Below, in pieces: positions 8,261 to 17,197 of a stretch of DNA of 34,528 nucleotides; position 1 is the stretch's first letter; each line of letters opens with the position of its first letter. The notes beneath the pieces were generated by a model. That model made no database searches and was not told where the DNA came from. It saw only the letters and a program-made list of their open reading frames with translations. Source of the DNA: an uncultured Alphaproteobacteria bacterium (GTDB taxonomy: Bacteria; Pseudomonadota; Alphaproteobacteria; RF32; CAG-239); contig CALXOP010000024.1 of assembly GCA_944390035.1 (NCBI GenBank), forward strand, positions 1-34,528. The letters are read 5' to 3'. The position numbers and the translations under genes are program-made.

Positions 8261-8292
8261 AAAAAAACCGCTCCTTTATGAGCGGTTTTTTT
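8261..8292. terminator. Bidirectional terminator between SIMPL gene and nagB
   Basis: A-run, CCGCTC, short loop CTTTAT, GAGCGG, T-run. The symmetric A and T runs let it end both the rightward ugd operon and the leftward nag operon. Confidence 0.9.
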
Positions 8293-8297
8293 GTTGG

Positions 8298-9095
8298 CTA
8301 TTTTAGAATTTTGGAAGATTCAATGTCCTTGAAATAGCGGATGGTATCGCCTTTCAATTTGTTGGCGGCGGCATCATCACATACGATAATGGCGTGTTGG
8401 TGCATTTGCAAAATGCTGACCGGCCACATGTGGTTTATGCCTTCTTCAATGGCATGGCGAATAGCTAATGCCTTATTGGTGCCGGTGGCCATAATCAAAA
8501 CCTCTTCTGCATCCATAATCGTTCCAATACCAACCGTGAGGGCTGTTTTGGGGACTTGGGTTAAATCATTATTGAAAAAACGGGCGTTGGCCTCAATGGT
8601 TTCCGTGGTTAGAGTTTTGATACGCGTGCGGGAAGACAAAGAGGAACCCGGTTCATTAAAAGCAATATGTCCGTCAGAGCCGACACCCCCTAAGAATAAA
8701 TTGATTTTGCCATAGGATTTAATTTTGTTTTCGTAGTTTTGGCATTCTTCGGCATAGTTACGGGTCATTCCGTTGAGCATATTAATGTTTTGCGGGCGAA
8801 TATCAATATGCTTGAAGAAATTTTCTTCCATAAAGTAGTGGTAACTTTGCGGGTGTGCGGGCGGAAGTCCGATATATTCATCCATATTAAAAGTTACGAC
8901 GTTTTTGAAAGAGATTTTTCCGGCCTGATTGAGGCGAATTAATTCCTTATAGGTTCCTAAAGGGGTGGAGCCGGTCGGTAAGCCCAAAACAAAAGGTTTG
9001 CTCTCGCTCGGGCGGAAAGTTTGTATCCGATAAGCTATATAATTGGCGGTCCAGAGGGAGCATTTGTCATAATCAGGTTGGATTAAAACTCGCAT
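8298..9095 (-). CDS. nagB: Glucosamine-6-phosphate deaminase
   Basis: Converts glucosamine-6-phosphate to fructose-6-phosphate and ammonia in the cytoplasm, the last step of amino-sugar catabolism. The protein is 265 residues, the same size class as E. coli Nag[13 protein letters not shown] (residues 38-49) forms the phosphate loop. D72 in NMDEY, and D141, H143 and E148 in [11 protein letters not shown], correspond exactly in number to the E. coli catalytic residues. AAGGAAAAA precedes the ATG. The start lies inside the end of nagA (13-base overlap), so translation is probably coupled. Confidence 0.96.
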   Translation of the reverse strand: MRVLIQPDYDKCSLWTANYIAYRIQTFRPSESKPFVLGLPTGSTPLGTYKELIRLNQAGKISFKNVVTFNMDEYIGLPPAHPQSYHYFMEENFFKHIDIRPQNINMLNGMTRNYAEECQNYENKIKSYGKINLFLGGVGSDGHIAFNEPGSSLSSRTRIKTLTTETIEANARFFNNDLTQVPKTALTVGIGTIMDAEEVLIMATGTNKALAIRHAIEEGINHMWPVSILQMHQHAIIVCDDAAANKLKGDTIRYFKDIESSKILK

Positions 9096-10267
9096 ATCGT
9101 TTTTCCTTGTTTGTAAAGTTTGCCGTTAATTATGGTATATTTGATTTTGAAGTCTTTGTCAAAAACTACTAAATCGGCATCATAGCCGGGGGCAATGAGG
9201 CCTAAGTGTTCTCTACGCATGATTTTGGCCGGATTGGTGGAGGCCATTTGGATGGCTTGTTCCAAGCTCAAACCAAATGAAACTAAGTTTTTTACACCCT
9301 CTATCATGGTGAGTGCCGAACCGGCAATGACGTTATCGGATTTGCGGTAAAAACATTTATCCAAATAAACTTCATCGCCATTGGCAATGAGCGGTAACTT
9401 CTTTTGTTTGGTGGTTTTAAGAGAATCGGTTACCAGTACCAATTTATCAAGCGGTTTGCAGCGAAGCAAAAATTTGATGAATTCGGGGTTGATGTGAATA
9501 CCATCGGCAATGAGTTCACACGACATTTCGGGATGAATAAAGACGGCACCGACGGCACCGGGGTCGCGGTGATGCATTCGGCTCATGGCATTAAACAAAT
9601 GGGTGGTATGCAGAATCCGAACTTGCATGCCTTCGACCATTTGCTCATAGGTGGCGTTGGTATGTCCGGCTTGCAGGACAATTCCTTTAGAGACGCAAAA
9701 CAGGGCAAGTTCCCGCATGCCTTTGAGCTCGGGGGCTACGGTCATATTGATGATTTTGCCTTTGGCGGCTTTGAGAAAATCTTCCATTAAAGAAATATCT
9801 ACCGGACTTAGAGAATCGGCAGATTGGACGCCGAGACGGTCAGGAGAAATAAAGGGACCTTCAAGGTGCATGCCTAAAATTTTGGCGCCGGTTTCTTGTC
9901 CCATGGCTGAAACAACCGCTTTGATTGCCTGTATCATTTCTTTTTTCGGGGCACTGTACAGCGTGGGAATAAACGAGGTGACGCCGTAGCGAGGCAAAAT
10001 TTCAGACATTTTCAAAATAGAATCGGGAGATAGATCATCGGTTCCGAATCCGCCAATGCCGTGAATATGCGTGTCCATCAGGCCGGGGGCAATGTAGTTT
10101 TGCTCCATATCAATAAATTTGACATCGGGAGAGAATTTTTTCTTGGCAAAGCGCGTCTCATTAAAAACATCAATAATCTTGTAGTCTTTTAACAAAACCG
10201 CACAGTTGTTCATGACGGAATAGCCGGTCAGAACATTGGCATTATGCAAACAGATTTCAGAGGCCAT
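9083..10267 (-). CDS. nagA: N-acetylglucosamine-6-phosphate deacetylase
   Basis: Removes acetate from GlcNAc-6-phosphate, feeding NagB. An amidohydrolase-superfamily TIM barrel, 394 residues. Visible motifs in order: GLMDTHIHG (metal-site HxH), HLEGPF (metal-binding Glu), QAGHTNAT and HTTHLFNAM (metal-binding His residues), and LVTDSLK with the catalytic Asp. The HxH form is that of the Bacillus-type enzymes rather than E. coli, which has lost those histidines. GAAGGAGA (10278-10285) is the ribosome site. A TATAAT-like -10 lies on the minus strand at 10300-10305, but I see no good -35 box. Overlap with nagB indicates an operon. Confidence 0.95.
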   Translation of the reverse strand: MASEICLHNANVLTGYSVMNNCAVLLKDYKIIDVFNETRFAKKKFSPDVKFIDMEQNYIAPGLMDTHIHGIGGFGTDDLSPDSILKMSEILPRYGVTSFIPTLYSAPKKEMIQAIKAVVSAMGQETGAKILGMHLEGPFISPDRLGVQSADSLSPVDISLMEDFLKAAKGKIINMTVAPELKGMRELALFCVSKGIVLQAGHTNATYEQMVEGMQVRILHTTHLFNAMSRMHHRDPGAVGAVFIHPEMSCELIADGIHINPEFIKFLLRCKPLDKLVLVTDSLKTTKQKKLPLIANGDEVYLDKCFYRKSDNVIAGSALTMIEGVKNLVSFGLSLEQAIQMASTNPAKIMRREHLGLIAPGYDADLVVFDKDFKIKYTIINGKLYKQGKTICEF

Positions 10268-10376
10268 GAGTTATTTATCTCCTTCGTAATTTGCAAAATA
10301 TTATAGTTTCAAAAAGTAAATTATTGCCTAAATTTTTATTTTGTTTATGCTAAGAGCAAGAATCAAGGAGAGAAAA

Positions 10377-11321
10377 ATGTGGAAAGATTTTTGGCATAAA
10401 CTGTTTGAGCCGAAAGCCTTTAATCAAGGTTTTTTGCCCGAAGCCGACGGACATAAAGTTTTTTTTGCGGAATACGGCAATCCAAAAGGAAAGGTGATTT
10501 TGTTGACCCATGGCGGTCCAGGAGGACGAACCTCTGCAGGACAGGCCAAAATCTTTGACTTGAAAAAATACCGGGTGATTATGTTTGACCAAAGAGGCTG
10601 CGGCTTATCCGAACCCAAAGGTGAGATGAAACATAACTCCATGGAAGATACTATTTGGGATATCAAACGTCTGTATGATTATTTGCACTTGAGCGGAAAA
10701 GTGATTTTGCGCGGTGCGTCTTGGGGCTCAACAGTGATGTTGTGTTTTGCCGAAAGATATCCCGAATTGGTCGATAAACTCCTTTTGTCTCAGGTGTTTT
10801 TGGCAGATGAAGTGCATAGTGCGTGGTTCGATAAACAAAGTGCACTCTTTTATCCCGAATTTATGGAACAAATGCAAGAAAATGCCGGAAGTTGGAAGTC
10901 TTTGCCGGAGTATTATGCGGAATTGATTAATGCCGATGATTTGACTAAGAATTTAAAGGCGGCTAATCAATATGGTTGGTATGAAAGAATTTTGGGAAAT
11001 GTTCATCCGGCTTTCGGAACAAAAGAAATTTTAGATGAAGATGAATATGCCGAGTTGAAAATTTATCTGAACTATGCGGCAAAGGCTTATACTTTGAAAA
11101 ATAATCAAATTATGCGTAATGTAAAGAAACTTAAAAATATTCCGGCGCTTTTGATTCATAATCGCTTGGATATGGATTGTCCGCTGTATTCGGTATGGCA
11201 GTTGCATAAAAATATGCCGCTTTCAAAGTTAGCAATCGCTCCCGGAATCGGACACTATAATCCGCAGTTAAAGAAATTTATTGCGCGAGAAATTAAGACT
11301 TATTTGGCAGAAAATGATTAA
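10377..11321 (+). CDS. pip: Prolyl aminopeptidase-like alpha/beta hydrolase
   Basis: Releases N-terminal proline from peptides; cytoplasmic, family S33. The protein is 314 residues, as usual for proline iminopeptidase. THGGPGG (oxyanion-hole motif), FDQRGCGLSEP (family signature) and GASWGST with nucleophile S115 are followed by NRLDMDCP with the presumed catalytic Asp and GIGHYN with the catalytic His. The family usually has GGSWGS; here the second Gly is Ala. The start at 10377 is chosen for AAGGAG at 10365-10370, 6 bases upstream; an in-frame ATG at 10341 has no ribosome site. It reads away from nagA. The hydrolase family is certain; the Pro specificity is likely. Confidence 0.85.
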   Translation: MWKDFWHKLFEPKAFNQGFLPEADGHKVFFAEYGNPKGKVILLTHGGPGGRTSAGQAKIFDLKKYRVIMFDQRGCGLSEPKGEMKHNSMEDTIWDIKRLYDYLHLSGKVILRGASWGSTVMLCFAERYPELVDKLLLSQVFLADEVHSAWFDKQSALFYPEFMEQMQENAGSWKSLPEYYAELINADDLTKNLKAANQYGWYERILGNVHPAFGTKEILDEDEYAELKIYLNYAAKAYTLKNNQIMRNVKKLKNIPALLIHNRLDMDCPLYSVWQLHKNMPLSKLAIAPGIGHYNPQLKKFIAREIKTYLAEND

Positions 11322-11397
11322 TATTTATAAAAGTATCGTTGACTTTTGGAAAGATGATGATACCCTCTCTCTTTAGTTGTTAATAGGGATTTAATAT

Positions 11398-12723
11398 ATG
11401 CGTCGAGTAATTATTGCTATTATCCTCACAGTATTGATTTTGATTTGGGGAAGTGATTTCTACCTTGTTGGGGAACCGCTCTCTTTTGATTGGAAGGTCT
11501 TTGTCATTATTTTGACCTTGGCCGGGTTGGCTTGCTATAAATTGGTCGATTATTTGGCGCAATTCAAAATTATTGAACACAATTCGCGAATCGATATTGT
11601 GTTTGTGGCCTTTGTTATTGCCTTTATGTTTGTGCCGATTTCAAAAATTAATCATGATAAAATCAGTCAGCAAGAAAACAGAACTTTGGCCGAGTATGTG
11701 CCGTTGGTGAAAGACGGTAAAATCAATTTTAATTACGGTAGAGATTTTGAGGCTTGGTTTAATGACCATTTTAATCAACGCAAACTCTTTATTGATGTTA
11801 ATAGCAAAATTAACTTGTTCCTTAATCGCAAGCTCAAAAGTGAAACCGCAATGAGCGGAAAAGACGGGTGGATGTTTACCACTCGTTGGAGCTCGGTGGA
11901 TATGTTCCAAAATAAGAATTTGTTTAGTAATGAAGATTTACGAAAAATTAAGGATAATTTGGAACGTATTTCGGTTTGGGCAAGAAAAAAAAGAATGAAG
12001 TTTTATTTGTTCTTGGTGCCTGATAAAGAACGTATTTATCCCGAATTTTATCCCGATGGGTTTGAAAAAGAAAATCCTATCTCTAAAATTGAACAGGTTT
12101 ATGCTTTTTTGAAAGCACGCTCTTTTGTGCCGGTGGTGTATCCGGGCGAGGCGTTAATGAAAGCAAAAGACAAGCATATCTTGTTTTATAAGACCGGTAC
12201 ACACTGGGATCATCGAGGGGCTTATGTCGGCTATTTGGAACTGTTTAATCGCATTAAAAAAGATTTTCCGCAATTGAAAGTGATGAAGGAAAAAGATTTT
12301 AATATTGTGCCGAAAGTGAGCGCCGATGTGGATATTGCCTCGGCCTTGGGAATTGATGCTTATAAGGTCTTACCTAAGTCGGAATTGACTTATGATGAAT
12401 TTGAAGTCAAAAAGCCAACGGTACAAAGCACTTATGCCATGGTGAACAAAGACAAAAGAATTGAAACTTATGATTTTGTTTCATCTAATCCCTCTAATCA
12501 GTTGAGTGCTGTCTTTTATACCGACAGCCAATTCTTGCGGATGAATTGGTATGCAGCCGAAAGTTTTAAGAAAATGCTTCATATTTATACCGGTTATGGC
12601 AGAGATTATGACCTGCCTTATATGCAGGAAACAATTGTGAATTATAAACCCGATATTTTTGTGCTTGAGACGGGAGAACGTTTCTTGGGTCGCTTGCTGA
12701 ATTTGGACTTGCCGGAGGAATAA
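11398..12723 (+). CDS. AlgJ/AlgX-like SGNH-type O-acetyltransferase component (divergent active site)
   Basis: A 441-residue membrane-anchored periplasmic protein of the alginate O-acetyltransferase AlgJ/AlgX/WssI group. Membrane helices lie at about residues 4-20, 33-50 and 64-82. The globular domain then has QENRTLAEYVPL, FEAWFNDHFNQRK, GKDGWMF and LVPDKERIYPE, all typical. At the DxHW site the sequence is G267-T268-H269-W270, so the usual Asp is Gly. The nucleophile motif is TDS377Q rather than GDSF. It may therefore be weakly active, structural, or use another acid. AGGGAT lies 7 bases before the ATG. The AlgI-like MBOAT follows after 4 bases, its usual partner. Confidence 0.82.
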   Translation: MRRVIIAIILTVLILIWGSDFYLVGEPLSFDWKVFVIILTLAGLACYKLVDYLAQFKIIEHNSRIDIVFVAFVIAFMFVPISKINHDKISQQENRTLAEYVPLVKDGKINFNYGRDFEAWFNDHFNQRKLFIDVNSKINLFLNRKLKSETAMSGKDGWMFTTRWSSVDMFQNKNLFSNEDLRKIKDNLERISVWARKKRMKFYLFLVPDKERIYPEFYPDGFEKENPISKIEQVYAFLKARSFVPVVYPGEALMKAKDKHILFYKTGTHWDHRGAYVGYLELFNRIKKDFPQLKVMKEKDFNIVPKVSADVDIASALGIDAYKVLPKSELTYDEFEVKKPTVQSTYAMVNKDKRIETYDFVSSNPSNQLSAVFYTDSQFLRMNWYAAESFKKMLHIYTGYGRDYDLPYMQETIVNYKPDIFVLETGERFLGRLLNLDLPEE

Positions 12724-12727
12724 AACG

Positions 12728-14134
12728 ATGCTGTTTAGCTCTATGACATTTTTATTTGTATTTATGCCGGTGGTCATGGCGGTTTATTTCTTGGCCAAAA
12801 AAGAAATCAGAAACTATATTTTGCTGATTGCCAGTATTATTTTTTATGCTTGGGGGGAACCCAGATATTTGGCAATTATGATTATTACCATTTTGGTGAA
12901 TTATGTCGGGGCCTTGTGTTTGGATAAATACCATAATCCGCGGCAGAGATTGGGAATCGTTACGGCAACGATTTTGGTTGATTTGAGCTTCTTGTTTTAT
13001 TTTAAGTATTTTAATTTTGTGGTCGATAATATTAATTTGGCGCTCCATACACATATTGATTTTGTGGATGTGATTATGCCGATTGGTATTTCTTTTTATA
13101 CGTTTCAGGCGATGTCATATTTGATTGACGTGTATCGCAAAGAAGTTCCGGCACAAAGAGATGTTTATAAATTGGCACTTTATATTGTACTGTTTCCGCA
13201 ACTCGTCGCCGGGCCGATTGTGAAATACCACGACGTGTGTGAACAAATTGATGAGCGTAAGATCGAATTCAAATATGTGATTATCGGGTTGAAGCGCTTT
13301 ATTATCGGTTTGGCGAAAAAGGTTTTGATTGCAAATACTTTGGCGGTTGTGGCGGATAAGGTGTTTGCTCAAGCTCCCGAAAATTTAACCACCTCAGTGG
13401 CATGGTTGGGTGCTGTTGCTTATTGTTTGCAACTGTATTATGACTTTTCGGGATATTCCGATATGGCTATCGGCTTAGGGCTGATGTTTGGCTTTAAGTT
13501 CTTGGAAAACTTTAATTATCCCTATATTTCAAAAACAATCAGTGAGTTTTGGCGGAGATGGCACATCTCTTTGGCAACATGGTTTCGCCAATATCTGTAT
13601 ATTCCGTTGGGTGGCAACCGTAAGGGAACACTGCGCACCTATTGGAATTTGTTCTTTATCTTTTTGGTTACCGGTGTTTGGCACGGGGCTGCTTGGAACT
13701 ATATTCTGTGGGGCGTGTGGAACGGCATATTTATCGTGTTTGAGCGTTTTATCGGTTGGAGCAAAGACAAGGCGGATACCAAACTCGTGAGTGTCGGAAA
13801 GCATATTTATGCCTTGATGGCCATTGGTATCGGAATGATTATTTTTAGAGCGCCAAGCGTGATGTATTGCTTTGAATTTATCGGCAAAATGCTGGGTATT
13901 AATGTCGGAGAGCATTTGCCTGATTTTGACTATGGCGTGAATAATAAATTTGCGCTGATGATGGTGGTTGGGTTGATTTGTGCGATGCCGGTATGCAAAA
14001 ATATGCTGTATGTGGCTTATGAGCGTAAAGTTTTGCGAACGGTTATTAATATTTGGCTGTTTGTTTTGTTCTTCTGGTCAACGATTAGTTTGGCGGCGTC
14101 AACCTATAATCCGTTTATTTATTTTAGATTTTAG
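12728..14134 (+). CDS. AlgI-like MBOAT O-acyltransferase
   Basis: A multi-pass inner-membrane protein that moves acetyl groups from the cytoplasm to a periplasmic acetyltransferase acting on an exported polysaccharide. The 468-residue protein opens with the hydrophobic MLFSSMTFLFVFMPVV and IIFYAWGEPRYL. It continues with PQLVAGPIVKY, DFSGYSDMAIGLGLMFGF, EFWRRWHISLATWFR, YIPLGGNRKG and GVWHGAAWN, where H319 is the conserved MBOAT histidine (His322 in Pseudomonas AlgI). The C-terminus NPFIYFRF is almost the same as in the second copy at 17187. GGAGG inside the end of the preceding AlgJ-like gene serves as ribosome site. It converges with yqeK with only 3 bases between the stop codons and no terminator hairpin. 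Confidence 0.93.
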   Translation: MLFSSMTFLFVFMPVVMAVYFLAKKEIRNYILLIASIIFYAWGEPRYLAIMIITILVNYVGALCLDKYHNPRQRLGIVTATILVDLSFLFYFKYFNFVVDNINLALHTHIDFVDVIMPIGISFYTFQAMSYLIDVYRKEVPAQRDVYKLALYIVLFPQLVAGPIVKYHDVCEQIDERKIEFKYVIIGLKRFIIGLAKKVLIANTLAVVADKVFAQAPENLTTSVAWLGAVAYCLQLYYDFSGYSDMAIGLGLMFGFKFLENFNYPYISKTISEFWRRWHISLATWFRQYLYIPLGGNRKGTLRTYWNLFFIFLVTGVWHGAAWNYILWGVWNGIFIVFERFIGWSKDKADTKLVSVGKHIYALMAIGIGMIIFRAPSVMYCFEFIGKMLGINVGEHLPDFDYGVNNKFALMMVVGLICAMPVCKNMLYVAYERKVLRTVINIWLFVLFFWSTISLAASTYNPFIYFRF

Positions 14135-14137
14135 GTG

Positions 14138-14743
14138 TTAGGAAACAGCTTGAATCGGTGTTAAATCTTGCAGGGCAGCCTTGAGCCAGGGGTGAACCAC
14201 CGGCATCGGTGGGGCGTTGTGCAAGCTGTTAAACAGATAGCAGTAAACGCCGTCATCTAAAGATTTTTCCAACTGTTTGATGACTAGGGGAGTGAAGGCG
14301 GGTAGGTCCTGGCTGGCCCAACTTAATTTATCGGCTAAAAATAAAATTTTATCGAGTTTGGAGGCGTGAGCGCGCAAGGTGGTGTGGCAAGAAACGGCGT
14401 CTAAGACTTCTTTATCTGTAATGTTAAAGCTCTCAACGGCAAAGACGCGAGAGAGCTTTTGGTGTAGAAGGTCGGGAAGTTGTCTTTCTTCGGCTAAAAT
14501 ATCTAAATCATAAATTTGTGCTAATTCCAGATATTCTTCTTTGGCAAAAATGCGGCTGATGTCGTGCAAAAGAGCGGCCGTGGAGGCTTGTTCGGGAGAA
14601 AGTCCGAATTTTTGTGCCAAATTCAGAGCATTGTGGCGGACTTGCAACGTATGAGCCCAAACTTGAAGTTTGCCTGATTGGGTGAAGTTGTGTTTGATGT
14701 TTTCTTCCAGCGAGTATCCGTTAAAATAAGTAATATCGGTCAT
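14138..14743 (-). CDS. yqeK: YqeK-type HD-domain hydrolase
   Basis: A 201-residue HD-superfamily phosphohydrolase. Relatives of YqeK are symmetrical diadenosine tetraphosphatases, splitting Ap4A to two ADP. The metal-binding pattern is in order: WAHTLQV (first His), AALLHDISR (His-Asp pair), DLLHQKLSR, SCHTTLRAHASKLDKILFLADKLS. The last segment, HT followed by LDKILFLADK, is the YqeK hallmark. AAGGAT precedes the ATG. It sits antisense between two rightward blocks of the polysaccharide locus. YqeK is often near nadD and rsfS elsewhere; neither is seen here. Confidence 0.82.
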   Translation of the reverse strand: MTDITYFNGYSLEENIKHNFTQSGKLQVWAHTLQVRHNALNLAQKFGLSPEQASTAALLHDISRIFAKEEYLELAQIYDLDILAEERQLPDLLHQKLSRVFAVESFNITDKEVLDAVSCHTTLRAHASKLDKILFLADKLSWASQDLPAFTPLVIKQLEKSLDDGVYCYLFNSLHNAPPMPVVHPWLKAALQDLTPIQAVS

Positions 14744-14862
14744 GTGAAAATCCTTTTCTTGGGTCCTAATATTAACTTGTTCTTATATATAGCTGATTTT
14801 CAATAAAATTACCAGTTTTTTCTTTTCTTGCCATAACTAAAGTTTATATTGGAGGCGAACAC

Positions 14863-14916
14863 ATGTGGGTATTGATGAGAAAAAAGTTGCCTTTGATGGG
14901 GGATGGTGTAACATAG
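14863..14916 (+). CDS. Possible 17-residue leader peptide before rmlA
   Basis: A strong ribosome site GGAGG (14851-14855) is followed after 7 bases by ATG and 17 codons (MWVLMRKKLPLMGDGVT) ending in TAG, 37 bases before rmlA. The codons show no run of one amino acid, so classical attenuation is not suggested. It could be a translated leader or chance; no homologue is known to me. Confidence 0.3.
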   Translation: MWVLMRKKLPLMGDGVT

Positions 14917-14953
14917 GATCGGTTTTTTATATTTGAAATAAAGGACGTGTCCA

Positions 14954-15838
14954 ATGAAAGGTATAGTTTTGGCCGGCGGAAGCGGTTCGCGTTTGTATCC
15001 TTTGACAAACACCACCAGTAAACAATTGCTGCCGGTTTATGATAAACCGATGATCTATTATCCGTTGGCAACTTTGATGTTGTTCGGAATCAAAGATATT
15101 TTGATTATTTCTACCCCACAAGATACTCCAAATATTGAACGTTTGTTCGGTGACGGAAAACGCTTGGGCTTGACGATTGAATATAGAGTTCAACAAGAGC
15201 CGAAAGGTATTGCTCAGGCCTTTACAATCGGGGCGGATTTTATCGGGCAAGATGATGTTTGTTTGATTTTGGGCGATAATATCTTTTATATGGGCGACCA
15301 ACTCAAGTTCTTTAGAGAAGAAGTGGCGCATAATCAGGGCGGAACCGTGTTCGGCTACCATGTCTCGGACCCGGAACGCTTCGGAGTGGTTGAATTTGAT
15401 AAAAATCACAAAGTAATTTCAATTGAAGAAAAACCAAAAAATCCAAAATCAAATTATGCTGTGGTCGGTTTGTATTTTTATAAGTCAGATGTGGTTGAAA
15501 AAGCTCGCAACCTGAAGCCTTCGGCCAGAGGTGAGTTGGAAATTACCGATTTGAACAAAATGTATTTGAGCGAGGGACGCCTTAATGTGGTGACAATGAA
15601 GCGCGGAAACGCTTGGCTTGATGCCGGAACGCCGCAATCCTTGTTGGACGCGTCCAATTTTATCGGTATTATTGAAAAACGTCAGGATTTGAAAATCGCT
15701 TGTATTGAAGAAATTGCTTACAAACGCGGTTTTATTGATGAAGCACAATTAACCGAAATCATTAATTCCCTCAAGGATGGAATTGATTATAAAGATTATT
15801 TGAAGAGAGTTGTTGAGGATTGTCATGAAGATTGTTAA
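14954..15838 (+). CDS. rmlA: Glucose-1-phosphate thymidylyltransferase
   Basis: First enzyme of dTDP-L-rhamnose synthesis: dTTP plus glucose-1-phosphate gives dTDP-glucose. At 294 residues it has the normal length. The N-terminus MKGIVLAGGSGSRLYPLT is the nucleotide-binding loop, followed by KQLLPVYDKPMIYYPL, then CLILGDNIFY with the metal-binding Asp, and FGVVEFD, EEKPKNPKSNYAVVGLYFY and GNAWLDAGTP. AAAGGA is the ribosome site. It opens a tightly packed run of eight genes, overlapping rmlC by 14 bases. A GT-rich stretch and a possible leader peptide precede it; I could not find a convincing promoter. Confidence 0.97.
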   Translation: MKGIVLAGGSGSRLYPLTNTTSKQLLPVYDKPMIYYPLATLMLFGIKDILIISTPQDTPNIERLFGDGKRLGLTIEYRVQQEPKGIAQAFTIGADFIGQDDVCLILGDNIFYMGDQLKFFREEVAHNQGGTVFGYHVSDPERFGVVEFDKNHKVISIEEKPKNPKSNYAVVGLYFYKSDVVEKARNLKPSARGELEITDLNKMYLSEGRLNVVTMKRGNAWLDAGTPQSLLDASNFIGIIEKRQDLKIACIEEIAYKRGFIDEAQLTEIINSLKDGIDYKDYLKRVVEDCHEDC

Positions 15839-16370
15839 GACTCCGATTGAAGGTGTGGTGATTATTGAACCGCAAATTTTTGAAGATGCCAGAGGGTATT
15901 TCTTTGAAAGTTGGAATAAAGCCAAAATGGCTGAGGCCGGTTTGGATTATGATTTTATTCAAGATAATCAATCCAAGTCTTGCTATGGGACTATTCGCGG
16001 CGTCCATTTTCAAAAGGGTGAGTTTTCACAAGCCAAGCTGGTACGCGTTTTGCAAGGAACGGTCTTGGATGTGGCAGTGGATTTAAGAAAAGATTCTCCT
16101 ACTTTCGGGCAACATGTGGCGGTTGAATTGTCAGCCGAAAATAATCGCCAATTAATGATTCCGCGTGGGTTTGGTCATGGCTTTTCCGTCTTAACGCCGA
16201 CGGCCGTATTTGCTTATAAATGCGATAATGTTTATAACAAAGCCTCGGAAGGCGGTGTACGTTTTGATGATCCGGATTTGGGAATTGATTGGAAAATTAA
16301 CCCCAAAGATGCGGTGTTGTCAGATAAAGATAAAGTTCTTCCTCTTTTGAAAGATATTACATGTTTTTAG
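15825..16370 (+). CDS. rmlC: dTDP-4-dehydrorhamnose 3,5-epimerase
   Basis: Third enzyme of the rhamnose pathway, epimerising C3 and C5 of dTDP-4-keto-6-deoxyglucose. A cupin-fold protein of 181 residues: DARGYFFESWN, then TIRGVHFQKG (catalytic His), LVRVLQGTVLDVAVDLRKDSPTFG, and IPRGFGHGFSVL. The motif usually reads GLHYQ; here it is GVHFQ. The start at 15825 is inside the end of rmlA, with GAGGAT 5-10 bases before it. The next gene, rmlD, overlaps by 10 bases. Confidence 0.96.
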   Translation: MKIVKTPIEGVVIIEPQIFEDARGYFFESWNKAKMAEAGLDYDFIQDNQSKSCYGTIRGVHFQKGEFSQAKLVRVLQGTVLDVAVDLRKDSPTFGQHVAVELSAENNRQLMIPRGFGHGFSVLTPTAVFAYKCDNVYNKASEGGVRFDDPDLGIDWKINPKDAVLSDKDKVLPLLKDITCF

Positions 16371-17197
16371 TTGTGGGGGCCAACGGACAGTTGGGAAGCG
16401 AACTTAAGCTGTTGTTAAAAGATAAGGCTGTGTTCGTTGATAAAAATGACTTAGATATTACGGATGAAAAGGCCGTGTTTGATTTTGCCAAAAAAGATAA
16501 TTGGCAAGCAATTATCAATTGTGCTGCCTATACGGCCGTGGATAAAGCCGAAAATGATTTTGATTTGGCACAAAAAATTAATGCTAAAGGACCTGAAAAT
16601 TTGGCCAAAACAGGTATCCCTTTGGTGCAAATTTCAACCGACTATGTGTTTGACGGTATGGCTTGTAAGCCCTATGTGGAGACAGATGCGACAAATCCGC
16701 AGTCGGTGTATGGAAAGACCAAATTAGAAGGTGAGCAAGCCGTTTTGAAATATGCCGATACGGCAGTGATTATTCGTACGGCATGGCTCTATTCAACATT
16801 CGGCAATAATTTTGTGAAAACAATGCGTCGTTTGGGGGCTGAAAGAAATCAGCTCAGCGTTGTGTTTGACCAAGCAGGGACGCCGACTTATGCCAAAGAT
16901 TTGGCTCAGGCCATTGTTGATATTTTGCCGCAAATTAAACCTCATAGCAAAGAAGTTTATCATTTCTCTAATGAAGGGGTTTGCTCGTGGTATGATTTTG
17001 CGACGGCTATTATGAAATATTCGGATTTGGATTGTGAGGTTTTGCCAATCGAAAGTAAGGATTATCCGACTCCGGCAAAACGCCCAAATTATTCGGTCTT
17101 AAATAAAGCCAAAATCAAACGTGATTTTAATTTGAAAATTAATCACTGGACGGTCAGTTTGAAAGATTGTGTGGAGAAATTAGAAAATGGTTTTTAG
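16361..17197 (+). CDS. rmlD: dTDP-4-dehydrorhamnose reductase
   Basis: Last enzyme of the pathway, reducing dTDP-4-keto-rhamnose to dTDP-L-rhamnose with NAD(P)H. The 278-residue SDR protein begins MFLVVGANGQLGSEL (dinucleotide motif GxxGxxG), then NCAAYTAVDKAE, ISTDYVFDG, YGKTKLEGE with the Tyr-Lys pair, and RTAWLYS. Overlaps with rmlC (10 bases) and with the following MBOAT gene (11 bases) show a single translational unit. Confidence 0.96.
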   Translation: MFLVVGANGQLGSELKLLLKDKAVFVDKNDLDITDEKAVFDFAKKDNWQAIINCAAYTAVDKAENDFDLAQKINAKGPENLAKTGIPLVQISTDYVFDGMACKPYVETDATNPQSVYGKTKLEGEQAVLKYADTAVIIRTAWLYSTFGNNFVKTMRRLGAERNQLSVVFDQAGTPTYAKDLAQAIVDILPQIKPHSKEVYHFSNEGVCSWYDFATAIMKYSDLDCEVLPIESKDYPTPAKRPNYSVLNKAKIKRDFNLKINHWTVSLKDCVEKLENGF

